From NCBI GenBank assembly GCA_963920575.1, contig OY986973.1, positions 11,911,395 through 11,975,394 on the forward strand: 64,000 bases of DNA, written 5' to 3'. The notes under the pieces were generated by a model that had not been told where the DNA came from, did no database searches, and was given only the letters and a program-made list of their open reading frames with translations. Source of the stretch: Narthecium ossifragum. Its lineage: Eukaryota > Streptophyta > Magnoliopsida > Dioscoreales > Nartheciaceae. Position 1 is the stretch's first letter. Every line of letters begins with the position of its first letter. Position numbers and translations under genes: made by a program. Of this stretch, positions 51,542 through 63,199 are shown in pieces.

Positions 51542-52994
51542 TGATCGCTCACAAACGTTGTCGTTAAAACATTGCAAACTCAATCAAATATAAATTTATA
51601 ATCCTTATTCAATCACTACACTACTAGGTAGAAATAGTGGTGAAGTCGGGAGTCGATCCACAGGGAAAACGTTGGAAATCAAAATCAATTGTCGAAACCC
51701 TAAAACTACGGAAAAGAATCAAAGATAGAATAGAGTTATCTAAACTAATAAATAAAAAAGATAAAAGGTTGATCAATTTGAATCCATGGATAAGTGACTT
51801 AGGAATTACTCAATCCGCCCTAGTTTCACCTTCAATCTTCTCTAGTTATCCTCTTGTTTCTTTCTCTCAACATTATGGATCATATGGCTACAAGCTCACA
51901 TGAATCCCTAAAATAAGATTTATGTTCCTAACGGCATAGCCTATCTTTCTTGGCATAGATTGTCTTCGGCCCTACGATTACTTTAAGTTATACTACTCCT
52001 AATGACCTTGACACAACTTATCCTAGCTTAGCATAGCCTATCTCACTAGCAAACCATAAATCACTTGAAAACCATCCTATGAATCTCTACAATCAATCAC
52101 AGAAATCATGTAGGACTGAAAATACGTCAAGGAACTCTGTTCCCTCTACTCTATTAACAATAAAAAGCAAATTCATAGGATCATGTCTTGAGAAGAATAC
52201 AAGATTCAAACCAAAGAAGATAGAAAACTATGCTTGAGTTTCATGCATAATCCTAAGTACAATAACTAATAACTCATCTTTTGGATGAAAGCCATCGGGT
52301 TGGAATAAGAAGCTGTCACCATCCACATCCTCTCCTTCTTCTTCTTACTCCTCCAAAGATTGTCAAAAAGATGAGAAATTCGGCTGGAAAAGACCTTTTA
52401 AATAGGGAAACACTTAACTTACACTTAAGAGTCCTATCTAGACTTAAACATTGGCTTTCCTCTTTTCGTATTTCAACTCCTATTCAGGATTCCGACTTTA
52501 ACTCAATTCTGGCGCTAATTGGCTTGGAACCTGAGAACGTCTGCAACAGGAAAGTTTTAGATCTTCAAGTCTTCTGTCATATCCCAAAGATTTTATAATA
52601 TTTAGACTTATAAGGAATATTTGATAAATATTCTTCTGAATGTCAACAGATCAGTTTTCCAGCAGCCATGTCTCTTGATCTTCTTCAAAACTGGAATCAA
52701 TCCATTAGGAATCGCGCAACGTGTCCAACATGAACATTGTAGCTTTTGAAGTCTTCTATCACGTACTAAAGTTCCAGAATATTTGCACTTATAAAGAATA
52801 TCTGGGGAATATTCGCCTGACAGGCGACGAAATAGTCTTTATCATATAAATTCATCATTTTAGCAGAATTTCTTGTATTTCTTCTCATATCATGATTAAA
52901 TCTGAAATCAACTAACAAACAATTAAATACAACTACTCTAGGCCTAACAAAGGTAATTTAAGGGGTTTAATTAGGAATAATAAGTGACTCATCA
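51542..52994 (-). repeat. E12: LTR of the E2 family, minus orientation
   Basis: Starts TGATGAGTCACTTATT at 52994 and ends GAGCGATCA at 51542 on the minus strand, 1453 bp. It matches the E2 3' LTR and solo LTR E18. It interrupts E10; flank tcacg on the left has no partner in view. ORFs such as 52281-52598 are not gene-like. Confidence 0.85.
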
Positions 52995-53098
52995 CACCCC
53001 CCAACTTTCACTTTGCTAGTCCTCGAGCAAAGAAAAGATAAAAAGAAAGCAACAAATCTAACTAGCCACTTTCGTAGATCTCACGATTGCACTTAGCA
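52995..53098 (-). other. E12: polypurine tract and stub of the internal region
   Basis: The minus strand reads GCTCGAGGACTAGCAAAGTG, then TTGGGGGGTG next to the LTR, the same lead-in as E2 at 15568-15599. Only about 100 bp of the E12 interior remains before chromovirus LTR sequence (E13) begins. Confidence 0.75.
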
Positions 53099-53460
53099 TG
53101 TGAGGACCCGTCCCTCCGACCCGGCTCGACCGCGTCGGTCGAGGGTCGATCTCTTCGTAGCCTGTTTCCGCGTCGAGCGCGATCGGTTGATCGCATGGCC
53201 TCTTTGCGACCCCGGGGGCAATTTGGTCAAATTGCGTCTTGTCGGGTGGTTTCACACACGCGTAGTGCACACACGGCTTTGTAATGATGTATGTGCTTGA
53301 GTAGACTCATAGGAGGGCTTTAGATCTGAAGATCGGAGTCCGATCGTGAAGATCGAGATTTTGAGCGGCCTTGATTAACTCTGGCTAATCTAGTGGTTAG
53401 GAGAGCTTAATCTCTACTCACTTGAAAATGCCTTAAACCCTCGTTAGGGTATTAATCCGC
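53099..53460 (+). repeat. E13: start of a chromovirus-type LTR
   Basis: TGTGAGGACCCGTCCCTCCG opens the fragment, followed by the gcaatttggtcaaattgcg and cacacacgcgtagtgcacac landmarks seen near the start of E8 and E4 LTRs. Similarity fades near 53450. The rest of the element is not recognisable next to it. Confidence 0.7.
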
Positions 53461-54219
53461 TCGATACGAGAGAGAGAGGGAGGGAGAGAGAGAAGAGAGC
53501 GGCGGCGGCCGACCAAGGAGAGAGAGAGACGGCATCCACGGCGACGGCGGAGGGCTAGGCGAGCTCGACGACCACGACAGAATGTGCATGAGCCTATTCA
53601 AGCAACTAGACTTAGGTGTCGCTACATGCCAATTCATCGAACAGTGGTCCACTATGCTAATGCAGCAAGATAAGGAGTTAAAAGAATAATTAAACTTACT
53701 CCGCAGCCAAAACACATCAAGAAACAATAATCATTACACCATAGGCACAGATTCGGCCCATTTAATCTAAACATTCCCAAGGGGCATCACTCCCTTGGTT
53801 AACCCACAAAAGAAATAGAAACGGGCACAGTGTCGGCCCTAGGTATAAGCATGATACAAGATACAAGAATACATAATTGGCACAATCGAAGGACACTATT
53901 CCGACATCCACTTCAAAAGGAGGGAAGCAATTTGGCGGAAACCTAAGATCGAAGCCAGAAGCTCCAACTCAATTCTAATAAACTTTTCTACATATATGTA
54001 TTACGTATATATATATATATAAGTAAAACATGCTTTGTAGATTAATAGCTAGAAAAGATAACATTGCATAAATAAAACCTAGGACTACACATGCATAAAT
54101 CTTAGCATAAACCCTTCGAAATTCCTCAGGACTTAGTGTACATGTTATCTAGCATCCCTACTAATCTTATGCGAGAAGAACGAAGTAGCTAAATCGAAGA
54201 AAACCCATATTTCAGCCAA
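53461..54219. other. Unclassified stretch with simple repeats
   Basis: GA-rich microsatellite (about 53464-53535), a GGC/CGACG-rich part, then AT-rich DNA with an (AT) run near 54007-54022. A plus-strand phrase KQLDLGVATCQFIEQWSTML near 53595-53660 looks protein-like but is short, and I do not recognise it. No boundaries or TSDs seen. Confidence 0.35.
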
Positions 54220-55691
54220 GATTCCAAGCTTTTATAAAAAAGTCCAGTTTCATCACAGATTAGGGAATAATTCACTGTAAATTATAGCAAAATCCAATAA
54301 TTATGAAATCTATAGCAATTGAAAGTAGATTCAAAGATCTACGACCTTCACGATGAAGGCTTCTTGAGATTCCTCATGGAATAGCACCAGCTTCGAGGAG
54401 AAGCTGATTGGGTGCTCAAGACAGGGGTCGAGACCAAAATCAGGGAAGATCTTTGATCAAAGCTTGATCAAAGAATCTCAAGGTATGATTGAACTTTGCT
54501 CTAATGGAATCTAAGCTCAAGGAAACATCACAGAGGAGAGGAATCCACAAAAAAATCCGGTTGAAAACCCCTCAAATCAAATCCAAAAGCTACGATACTC
54601 TAATCAGTTAAAGATCTAACACAAACACACACAAATCTGAGACTAAGCACGCCACAATCAAACCCTAGATGGCCTAATCACGGATTAGGGTAGAGATCCC
54701 TACCTCTGGATCACACGAAAACTTCTTCTCCGATCGTCAATGCCGTCGCCGTCGGTCCCCTCTAATCAGGGCCGTCATCTCTCTCTGGAAGTCGTCGCCA
54801 TGCTCCGCCTTCACAGTCGACGGGAGGGACCCAGCCGCCGCTCTCTCCTCTAGCCGCGGTTGCTGTAGCTCGGATCTCCACCCATCGCCGCTTCCCCAAG
54901 TCACCAGGCTCGTCATCGCTGAAGAAGAAGGCCCAGCCGCCATCGCTGACCTCTCGTCCGGTCACGGATCTCTCCTCTCTCTCCCCCGATCGCGCCGCAA
55001 CTCTCTCTCTCTCTCTCTCGCGCTCGGGTGCTGGCTCCCTCTCCCATCTCTATCATGAGCCCTAACGGGAGAAGAAAAAAGGTTTAAGGGGGGTTTATAT
55101 ACAAATGACTTAAAATTAGATCATGGTCGTCCGATCAGCCAAATCTGATCCCAGCCGCTTGATGCGAATGCATAATGTCATATTTTTACCCCACAATGCC
55201 TAGTCTTCTGTGCTTATTTGGTACCTAAATATACTCATTACTCTTATATTTTGGTTTAGGATGCAATTGGAGACCTTGAGTGCGAAACGAAGCCAAATGG
55301 ACAATTATGGACAGTTTTGACAACAGTTCATAATCTGAGCATAACTCTTCCATCCAAGATCTGATTGTGATGATTCAAGATGCTATGGAAAGGCAAGGAA
55401 TATTTCTACAACGTTCATGATATGTGCTTTAAGAGATTCTGGTTTATTGCATCAAGGAAATCGAAGCCAGAAGGTACGAAGAAGATTGCAAAGAAGATGG
55501 GTCAGCTTCAAAGAGTAAACTGTACCTACTCGGGAAGAACCAGATAAATTTCCTTATATAGTTGAAAAGCTCTGGAAGTCTTGTTTCTGGATAATTTTAC
55601 GGTTCGTGATTTGGAGGTTTTTAGAGAAAGTTACAGTGCTTTTACTACAACCAGTGCAGGGCAGAAACACAGAAGAAATATGCAGAAACTA

Positions 55692-55965
55692 AAAGATCGA
55701 TCTTATTTCCATAAAAGCTCGATCCTTTCTGCACCCAAAGCTAAAAAGACCCACGATCGACCGTCACATTAACCGCTGTATCGACCGTCAGCCTCTGTGA
55801 AAAATACACCTTCTCAGGGTCGATGCGAGGATCGACCGCGAGCATGAACATGAAGTCTGGAATAAAAAGATCGATCTTCTTTCCAGAAGAGATCGATCTT
55901 AGTCGGAGCGTAGCCATAATCTGGGACGAAAAGATCGATCTTCTACTACATAAAGATCGATCTTT
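55692..55965. repeat. Mixed palindrome array in the E15 LTR
   Basis: GATCGATC pairs 22 bp apart start at 55695/55717, 55869/55891 and 55933/55955. Between them the GTCGAC-type module has boxes near 55755, 55767 (decayed) and 55779, a 39-bp gap, then 55818 and 55830. Confidence 0.9.
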
Positions 55966-56026
55966 GTTAACCGACTTTGCATAATAAAGGGCTTATATTT
56001 AATCCGAGGATGGGAAACTTATGTGC

Positions 56027-56034
56027 TATAAATA
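56027..56034 (+). promoter_or_regulatory. E15: TATA box of the LTR promoter
   Basis: tataaata, about 65 bp downstream of the last palindrome box. Confidence 0.7.
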
Positions 56035-57181
56035 GGATTCTTTTTAGGGATTAAGTGGGGTGAATTCTAGAGGATTTTTGCTACTACTTTCTATTTCTTT
56101 GATATTTCTAGGGTTCTTCTTTCTTCTTTAAAGGATTTTTCTTGATGGCCTTGCGTGGCTAAACCTTAATTCATGGTAGAGGAAACTGAAACCTCGGAAT
56201 CCATGAACTATGAGATCTAATCTATTTTTATTGTTCAGTTTATGCTTTGGGTATTGAATGTTTTTCTGTGATTATGATTATGATTACCTTGTCTAATTGC
56301 CAGGAGGCCTACAAGTTTATTATTCATTGCAATCTACTGCTAGGTTGGATATCAAATCCGTAATTGTTTGATCCCTCTAATCTTCGAAGCAACTAGGGTT
56401 TAATGACTTACTGGGTTTCAGAGATTGTTAGATCTTAGGAAGAATATTAAACTAAATTAAATGCAACCGCTTGTGCTTGTGTTGTTTAGCTTCATCGATC
56501 TCCCTATTCTTAAGGCTGCTACTAGATTAAATCTACAGCGGTTGTCTTAGGTTGTTTAGTAGTTAGGGTTAATTAGATTGCTTGTTTCTAATTAATTATG
56601 ATTGAGGAGAGATTCGAATTTAATTCGAATGATAAATATTCAAGGTGTGAATTGATGTATACTTGCATCAATGATCAGTTATAAAGATTCTGATGGAGGA
56701 TGTTGACTTAGACCAAGGTTTTTTCTCTTGATTAAATCTGTTTCTTCAATTCAGATTATTTCTCATTTGTTTTCGTTATATTCAAAACCCCCATTTTTGT
56801 TCACATAGCACAAAATTTAGGCTAGTTACTCCTCGTGGGATCAACTCGTACTCGCACTACTACATTTATTTGAAAGAGTAATGGTTTTATTTTTGGTTGC
56901 TAGCAACAACACATCACCACTCAAATCTTGATCCTATCTATCAAACTCAGATCCTCCAATTTAGAGTACTCCAAAGGGTCTAGTCAAGCACATACATCAT
57001 CACAAGGCCGTGAGTCCGTAATGCATGTGTGAAACCAACTCTGCCAAGGGTAATTTACCAAATTACCCACAGAGCCGCAATGATCAAGGTAGATCGCGAA
57101 GTAATGCCGATCGAGCCAAACCAGCCGAACCAGACCCTCGACCTACACGGTCGGACCGGGTTGGAGGTATGGGTCCTCACA

Positions 57182-57480
57182 CAAACTATACTCAAACTCC
57201 CTCAAATACAGAGCCTATAACCCCCACTAGAACTCTAACAAAATAACTCATAATAACTAGGACTCAAATAAATAGGAAACTCAATTAGGAAAACTAACTA
57301 GGAAACTAACTAAGATAGCAAACCAACTAGGAATAGGATTCCCTAGTGGTCGGCCCATGCTTGTGACCGAGTCCATGGCCGAGCCCGATGTCACGATGTC
57401 CTAGATTGTAGGTTTGTTTCACGATGTCACGATGTCACGATGTCACGATGTCACGATGTCACGATGTCCTAGATTCTAGG
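57182..57480 (-). repeat. E16: piece of the 3' LTR with an 8-bp tandem array
   Basis: 57182-57384 matches 63575-63772 in the right-hand LTR of E16 (actatactcaaactccctc, aactaggaatagga). From 57385 the copies part and the left one has six perfect copies of acgatgtc (57421-57468), preceded by a related unit. It is cut on the left by E14. Confidence 0.7.
57421..57468. repeat. (acgatgtc)6 tandem repeat
   Basis: Six perfect head-to-tail 8-bp units, flanked on both sides by gatgtcctagatt, so a larger unit was also duplicated (57394-57408 and 57464-57475). Confidence 0.95.
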
Positions 57481-58022
57481 CGGCTACTAACCGTGACTTG
57501 ACATCTTCTACCGTGGTATAGAGTTGCTGATATGGCAATCCCGGTGACGTAGGTAAGGAGGGTCAGTGGAGGCCGCCCATACAACACTTCATAGGGTGTC
57601 CTCTGGATGCTGGAGTGCCGATTGGTGTTGTATGTGTCCTCCTCCCAGGTCAGCCATTGAGCCCATTGTAAGGTCGATCACCTAAAAAACATTATAAGTA
57701 CATCTCAAGGGATCGATTTACTACCTCAGTCTTACCATCAGTCTGGGGATGGTATGCTAAGGAGAATCTGAGCTGGACTCCATGGAGTCTGAAGATCTCC
57801 TACAAGAAGTTGGTGGTGAAGGTAGGATCTCGATCACATAGTATGCTGATTAGCATGCCATGGTGTTTGAACACGGTGTTGAAGAAGACTCGAGCTACTG
57901 AGTACGCCGTGTAGGGATGCAATAGAGGAGCGAAGTGTGCATACTTAGACAATCTGTCGACGACTACTAGAATTGGTATGTAACCTTTAGAAGAGGGAAG
58001 TCCGTCGATGAAGTCCATAGAA
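57481..58022 (-). pseudogene. E16: integrase core and C-terminal part
   Basis: The minus strand gives MDFIDGLPSSKGYIPILVVV (first catalytic Asp), DRLSKYAHFAPLLHPYTAYS, ILCDRDPTFTTNFL (second Asp) and, further on in other frames, TYNTNRHSSIQRTPYEVLYG and RPPLTLLTYV. This wording belongs to a chromovirus lineage different from E3/E7. A chromodomain is not found before the LTR. The upstream zinc domain is at 60538, on the other side of solo LTR E17. Confidence 0.85.
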
Positions 58023-58027
58023 ATATC

Positions 58028-60532
58028 TGTCGCGCCCCGACCCGCGAAAGCCCAACCGGGCCGGGCGACGCGAACCGGAACCTAACGAAACGCAGAAAAA
58101 GACGGCGAGGGTTCCCTCTAACCTATTGGTCTCCCTAGCAATTCATCAAAAGCACCATCAATTAAAAGACATTAATTTAACAACATCGAACCACATATTT
58201 AAAACTCAAAGTGTTTAATATACAAATCCTCGGAGAGGGGAAGATCCAAATACAACATTACTCCCGTAGGAGACTAACTAACAAAGGGTATAAAAGCAGT
58301 AAAGATCGCCACCTCTCAAAGTCCACCAGGCGCCGCCGCACCCCCGACCAACTGCCCGGTAGGGGCCACAGAAGAAGAACTGACGCCTGCACCTGCAAAA
58401 CGCAGCCCGGGTAGGTGTGAGCACTAAGCTCAGTAGGGTTCTACACTACGACACACAGAAGGAAGAGGGAAACGCAACAGTGTCGCCCTCAAGCAAGACT
58501 TGGGTGTGCAGCAAGGGTCCCATAACCCTTCGCCGGTGTCCCTGAAGGGAGGCCTCAGTTCTGGTCTTCCAGCCGAACTGGTCACATACTGGGTTGCCCT
58601 CAGCGGGGCAGGAAACCACACTGCCGTCTCACTAGCAGGCACCAACCACTCCTAGGCGGGCAACCACACCACTGGGTAGGCACCTCTCCCTCCCAAGAGA
58701 CAATGATCCGGACACCGATTTGCACCCACAACGTCTGGCTTGAGGCCGACACGACCTCTACAATCATCAAGCAATAAGTGCACCAGTCATCTAGGCCTAT
58801 CATCAAGTTTTACTGGACACTACAATTCAAACGGGGTCCAAACTACCCAACCCCGGTCCTAGGGCTAAGTCCAAGCTTCCAGCCTCGGGATGGCGACCCA
58901 AAGATCACCCACACCCTAACCAATGCAACTAATGCACAAAACAACAATGCATGCTATGACATACACAAACAGGAGATAGTCATGCAACAGTATGATAAGG
59001 CATCGAACAAGTCAATCGGATCGCTGCAGCGGTACTACTAACCGCTGCTAGCAGATCCGCAGCGGGTCCCGGCATTACGACGGTACCACGACCGTCGACC
59101 GCAGACTCCTGCAACAGGAAGCAACCCCAAAAACCGCTGATGAACAGTAACCAATATAATATCATATTCCAAAATATAATATTATATTCAAAACACCAAG
59201 ACCTCTACTTAGAGGCTAATTGATCCCGTCGATCCGACATCCAAACGATGTCAGATTCAAGATCCAACTTAGCCACCAGTAGATCTACATACCGGGATCA
59301 ACATATCCAAAATCCATAATCATCCAACGGTTGGATTAACAGGAAAACATTAATCAAAACCACTAAAAATAGACCATAAAACACCACCAGCCAACTTTGG
59401 GATCGATCCGGAATAGACCATAAAACACCACCAGCCAACTTTGGGATCGATCCGGAATGTTTGGATTGACCCGAACAGCTTCAAACCAGCTTCAGCTCAG
59501 CCTCGTCACAGGTCATGAGAAAAATCACCAAACTTCGTAGAAAAATCACGGAAAATACGAAATAAGCTGGAATGGAAAGATAACTAAGAGATCTACAACT
59601 CTTATGTTCATCATAAGTCAAAATCATGTACGTACCGGCCGGAAAACTCGCCGCAAGCTGACTGTTCTTCAAGAACAGCAGAAACCGGAAAATCCGAGAT
59701 TAATCATGCATAAATCCTACTAAAATCTCAACCAAATATCATGACACTTATATCAGAAATTCTACTAGGCAAGAGCAAGCCAACAATACAAAGATCAACA
59801 AGATCCAACGGCTAGATCTATAGAACACCCCTAAAACAACTCACGTAGGTAGAACACCTACCGGAAACGCACTCCTTGGCTGATTCCCCATGAACTGGTC
59901 ACCAACGCAGCTCCAAAGCACACCAGCGATCTTCCTCTCGCCGCCACAGTTCCAACGAGCCTTGAAGCTCCCAAAACGGTGGCTGGAGGAGGAAGAACGG
60001 CGAAGAAGAAGCGGCTGCCAGAACAGGGGAAACAGAGCCCGCAGAAGAAGAAGAAGAAGGAAGGAAGAAGAAAGAAGAAGAAGAAGGAAGGAAGAGGGAA
60101 GGGGAAAGTCGGGGGAAGAGGGGAAAAGGTGAAGGAGGGGAGGGAAAGTCCTCCCCTTCTGACAAGAGAGAGCGACGGCCAACGGCGGCCGTCCTCTCGA
60201 AGCAGAAAAGCCACCGACGTGCTACAGTGTCTGGATCGATCCAACACAAGGATGGATCAATCCAAGACAAGGATGGATCGATCCAACGCACTTTGATCGA
60301 TCCGAACAGGTCAAAAACCCCTAACAGATCTAATCGAACACAAATATCAATCAAAGGCTGTGTGTGCACACGCGGGTGTGAAACAAACCGACAAGGCACA
60401 ATTTACCAAATTGTCCTTGTGGTCCAAGAAACAATACGATCCACCGGATCGCGCGCTCGACGCAAAGCAAACCAACGAGCCACGGGCCCGACCCAGCCGG
60501 TCGATCTAGGAGTAGAGGGACGGGTCCTCACA
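58028..60532 (-). mobile_element. E17: solo LTR of the E3/E7 type inside the E16 integrase
   Basis: 2505 bp, TGTGAGGAC start at 60532 and GCGCGACA end at 58028 on the minus strand. It is flanked by atatc (58023-58027) and acatc (60533-60537), a TSD with one mismatch. It has AT palindromes near 59155-59190, a CT tract on the minus strand (59990-60160), GATCGATC-type boxes near 60234, 60255, 60276 and 60295 (19-21 bp apart), and a 44-bp tandem duplication. Confidence 0.9.
59368..59455. repeat. Perfect 44-bp tandem duplication in E17
   Basis: Two identical adjacent units (59368-59411 and 59412-59455), each ending with gggatcgatccgg. The duplication therefore doubles a GATCGATC box; it shows how such arrays can grow. 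Confidence 0.93.
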
Positions 60533-60537
60533 ACATC

Positions 60538-60912
60538 AGTCCAAACTGCCTATGGAATCGGTAGGGGCTGGAGTAGGCTGGTTGGCTTCAGAGTCTCACC
60601 CTTGTGTCGGTGATAAGTGTCGCACTGGCGGATGAAGTCCTTGATCCACTTCTGAGGTCCTTTCCAGTAGAAGGTGGTTCACAGTCGGTGCCACATCTTG
60701 ACGAAGCCTTCATGTGTCCTAGAGTATATGGTCACCAAGATGTCAGGGATGACTGGGGAGTTCTTCCTCAAGAAGATGCGATCTTTGTGGAAGATGACTC
60801 TATTGTGAAGTTGTCCAAGGTCCCTTAATTTCTCCGTTCTGGATGTCTTCTGCAAGCTTCTGCATGCATATCCGGATTGGTCCTGACATCTTCTCGGATC
60901 GGTTCGAGTCAC
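60538..60912 (-). pseudogene. E16: integrase zinc-binding domain
   Basis: The minus strand reads HKDRIFLRKNSPVIPDILVT, YSRTHEGFVKMWHRL, a stop, TTFYWKGPQKWIKDFIRQCD and TYHRHKGETLKP, an HHCC integrase N-terminus. It continues, after a stop in QPLPIP, AVWTDV, into the core beyond E17. Upstream, where RT and RNase H should lie, the gag region begins instead. Confidence 0.82.
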
Positions 60913-61610
60913 TGTGGTATGAGACTGGAGATGGAGGTCAAAGAAGGCTGGGCTGTGGTCAGAGGGACCGAAGCAGTGTTGGCTATAGGTTGGCCGCAGT
61001 TAGGGTCAGCCAAATCGGATGGGAGAGGACCAGAGACCGGTGAAGTCAGTGGTTCCTCGTCCTTGGGCTCGGTGGCTGGTAAAGCCACAAGTACTTGGCC
61101 GATCAACATACTTACCGAGGGTTCTACATGCTCAACTAGATCTTGGATCTCCTCTTCTGGTTCAGTTTCAGCATTACCCTCAAGTACCACTTCGTCAGAA
61201 CAATTGTTGATAGCTTCGATGTTGTAGAGTTGTTGGCAATGGTGCACTGGTGTATAAGGCTCTTCACACTAGAAACAGAGTCCCCATGCTCTTCATTGTT
61301 GTAGTTCAGCTAGGGATAGCTTTCTTCGCTGAGTTTGGGCTGCAATCTGAGTCTAAGTAGGAGTCCTATTCGGAGTAGGATTTGGAATCCTAATCGAAGT
61401 AGGATTGGGAGACCTAGCAGTACTCGTACTCCAATTAATGGGTGCGGTATGGGAAGCAGGGGCAGGTCGGCTCGGTAGGGGCGTTGTCCTTGCCATGGCG
61501 TGCCAGATCAGGGTTATGGGGCTATCCTGCTCCTTGAAAGCGCTCACAGGGGAAGCTCCTGCCATCGGGATAGCTTTTGGAAGGTTCTGGGGGGCACAGT
61601 CGGTGGAACG
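60913..61610 (-). pseudogene. E16: gag remnant with zinc knuckle, fused to integrase by deletion
   Basis: From the primer site inward: RSTDCAPQNLPKAIPMAGAS, then a Pro/Ser/Thr-rich part, then a knuckle-like AWGLCF, stop, CEEPYTPVHHCQ near 61225-61275 (the GLCF-x-C-x-x-x-Y-x-P-x-H-x-C form known from other chromoviruses). An acidic stretch TEPEEEIQDLVEHVEPSV follows. Protease, RT and RNase H are missing. The long minus-strand frame to 61742 runs through the primer site and is not a gene start. Confidence 0.7.
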
Positions 61611-61625
61611 GGGCTCTGATACCAA
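61611..61625 (-). promoter_or_regulatory. E16: primer-binding site, tRNA-iMet type
   Basis: The minus strand reads TTGGTATCAGAGCCC two bases after the LTR end TATATCA. Confidence 0.88.
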
Positions 61626-61754
61626 GTTGATATAACAAGCCTTCTCGTGGCCTCTCGTACTAGGTCTCTTGCTGGGTCTCGGCTCCTCTTTTGCCAAATC
61701 TATGGCTAGGTCGAGAGATACCTTTAAGGTTTTAGGAAACATACCCTAGGTATT

Positions 61755-63199
61755 TGATAAAGCACTAAATATTCATAATTAAACCCCTTAATTTACCTTT
61801 GTTAGTCCTAGAGTAGTTTTATTTAATAGTTTTATCATTGATTTCAGGTTTAATCATGATTTGCGAAGAAATACAAGACTTTTGGCTAAAACTAAGGATT
61901 TATGTGAAAAAAGACTGCTTCGTCGACTATTTAGAAATAAATCACCAGAATTCATAGAAAATATAAAAATCCAAAAATTCTGGGAGATTAAAGAATACTT
62001 CAAAAGCTACAACATTCATGTTGGACACTTTTCTAGATTCCTTATGGATTGATACCAGTTGTGAAGAATATAAAGATATACATATGCTTGAAAACTGTTC
62101 CATCGATGTTCTGAAGAATATTCATAAAATATTTCAGCTAACTCCAAATATTATGATATCTTTTGGATAAGATAGAGAGCTTCCTAATCTATATCTTTGT
62201 GTTGGGAAAGTGTTCATATTCCGAACTGAGTGGACCCAGTTGCGCTCTGAGTAAGACTGCCAAGATAAATTCAATAAATCCGAATTGTAATTGAAGTCCA
62301 ACTTAGCTAAAACTCTAATTTTGGGAGCTCTCCTATAAATAGGGTTATTCCATCCGAATTTCTCATCTTTTTAACTATCTTTGGAGAAGGAATTAAGGAG
62401 AAGACTGCGAGAATGCGGATAGTGATAGCTTCCTATTCCAACCTGATGGCGTTCATCCAAAAAAATAGTTGCTAATTGTTGTACTTAGGATTATTCATGA
62501 AACCCTAGCGTTGTTTTCTATCTTCTTTGGTTTGAATCATGTATCTTCTCAAGACATGATCCTATGAAGATGTTTTTCATTGTTAATTGAGTGGAAGGAA
62601 CAAAGTTCCTTTGACATATTTTAAGTCCTACATGATTTCTGTGATTGATTATAGAGATTTATAGTCTGGTTTTCATGTGATTTATTGTTTGCTTTTGAAA
62701 TAGGCTATGCTATGCTAGGATAGGTTATGCTAAGATCATTAGGAGTAGAATAAAGTAAGGTAATTGCATGATCGAAGACGACCTATGCCAAGAAATATAG
62801 GTTATGCCGTTAGGAAAATAAATCTTATTTTAGAGATGCATGTAAGCTTAAGAAGCAGTGAATCCATAATGTTTACAGAAGAGAACAAGAGGATAACTAG
62901 AGAAGATTGAAGGCGAAACTAGGGCGGATTGAGTAATTCCCAAGTCACTTATCCATTCATTAGAATTGATCTTTAATTGCTTTCCTTAGATAGTTTTAGT
63001 TAATTCAAACCTATCATTGATTCTTTTGCTTAGGTTTAGGGTTTTGAGAATTGATTTCAATCTTTCTTGGTAAATTCCATATGGTTCGACGCCAGACTTC
63101 ACTGCTATTCTACCTAGTAGTGTAGTGATTGAATAAGGATTATAAATTTAATATTTGATTGAGCTTGCAATGTTTTAACGACACGTTCACAACACATCA
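61755..63199 (+). mobile_element. E18: solo LTR of the E2/E12 family
   Basis: 1445 bp, starts TGATAAAGCACTAAAT and ends CACAACACATCA, with the exact TSD gtatt (61750-61754 and 63200-63204). A TATA box tataaata lies at 62334-62341. This LTR has no palindrome array of the kind seen in E5, E8, E10, E11 and E15, although E2 of the same family has a few such boxes in its coding DNA. Confidence 0.92.
62334..62341 (+). promoter_or_regulatory. E18: TATA box of the LTR promoter
   Basis: tataaata followed by gggttattcc, at the same relative place as in the other Athila-type LTRs. Confidence 0.68.

Larger units (their letters stand above)
55160..56916 (+). mobile_element. E15: solo LTR of the E11 family
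   Basis: 1757 bp, starts TGATGCGAATGCATAATG and ends CAACACATCA. It is flanked by ccgct (55155-55159) and ccact (56917-56921), a TSD with one mismatch. It matches the E11 LTR but is much more diverged. It carries both array types side by side and a TATA box at 56027. Confidence 0.88.
54220..57181 (-). repeat. E14: chromovirus-type LTR, minus, split by solo LTR E15
   Basis: Segments 54220-55159 and 56922-57181. The left part follows E1 (agcttttat ... cagattaggg ... agatctacg). The right part ends gggtcctcaca at 57181, the minus-strand TGTGAGGAC start. A minus-strand TATATAAA lies at 55094-55101. A (CT) microsatellite is near 54999-55018. The left limit is uncertain. It adjoins the 3' LTR of E16. 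Confidence 0.65.

Noticed and set aside
52281..52598. 105-codon ORF in E12 as a host gene exon
   Set aside because: It lies fully within an LTR that matches E18 and E2, and has no recognisable domain.
61353..61742. 129-codon minus-strand ORF as a gene
   Set aside because: It runs from the LTR through the primer site into gag, which is not how these elements are translated.
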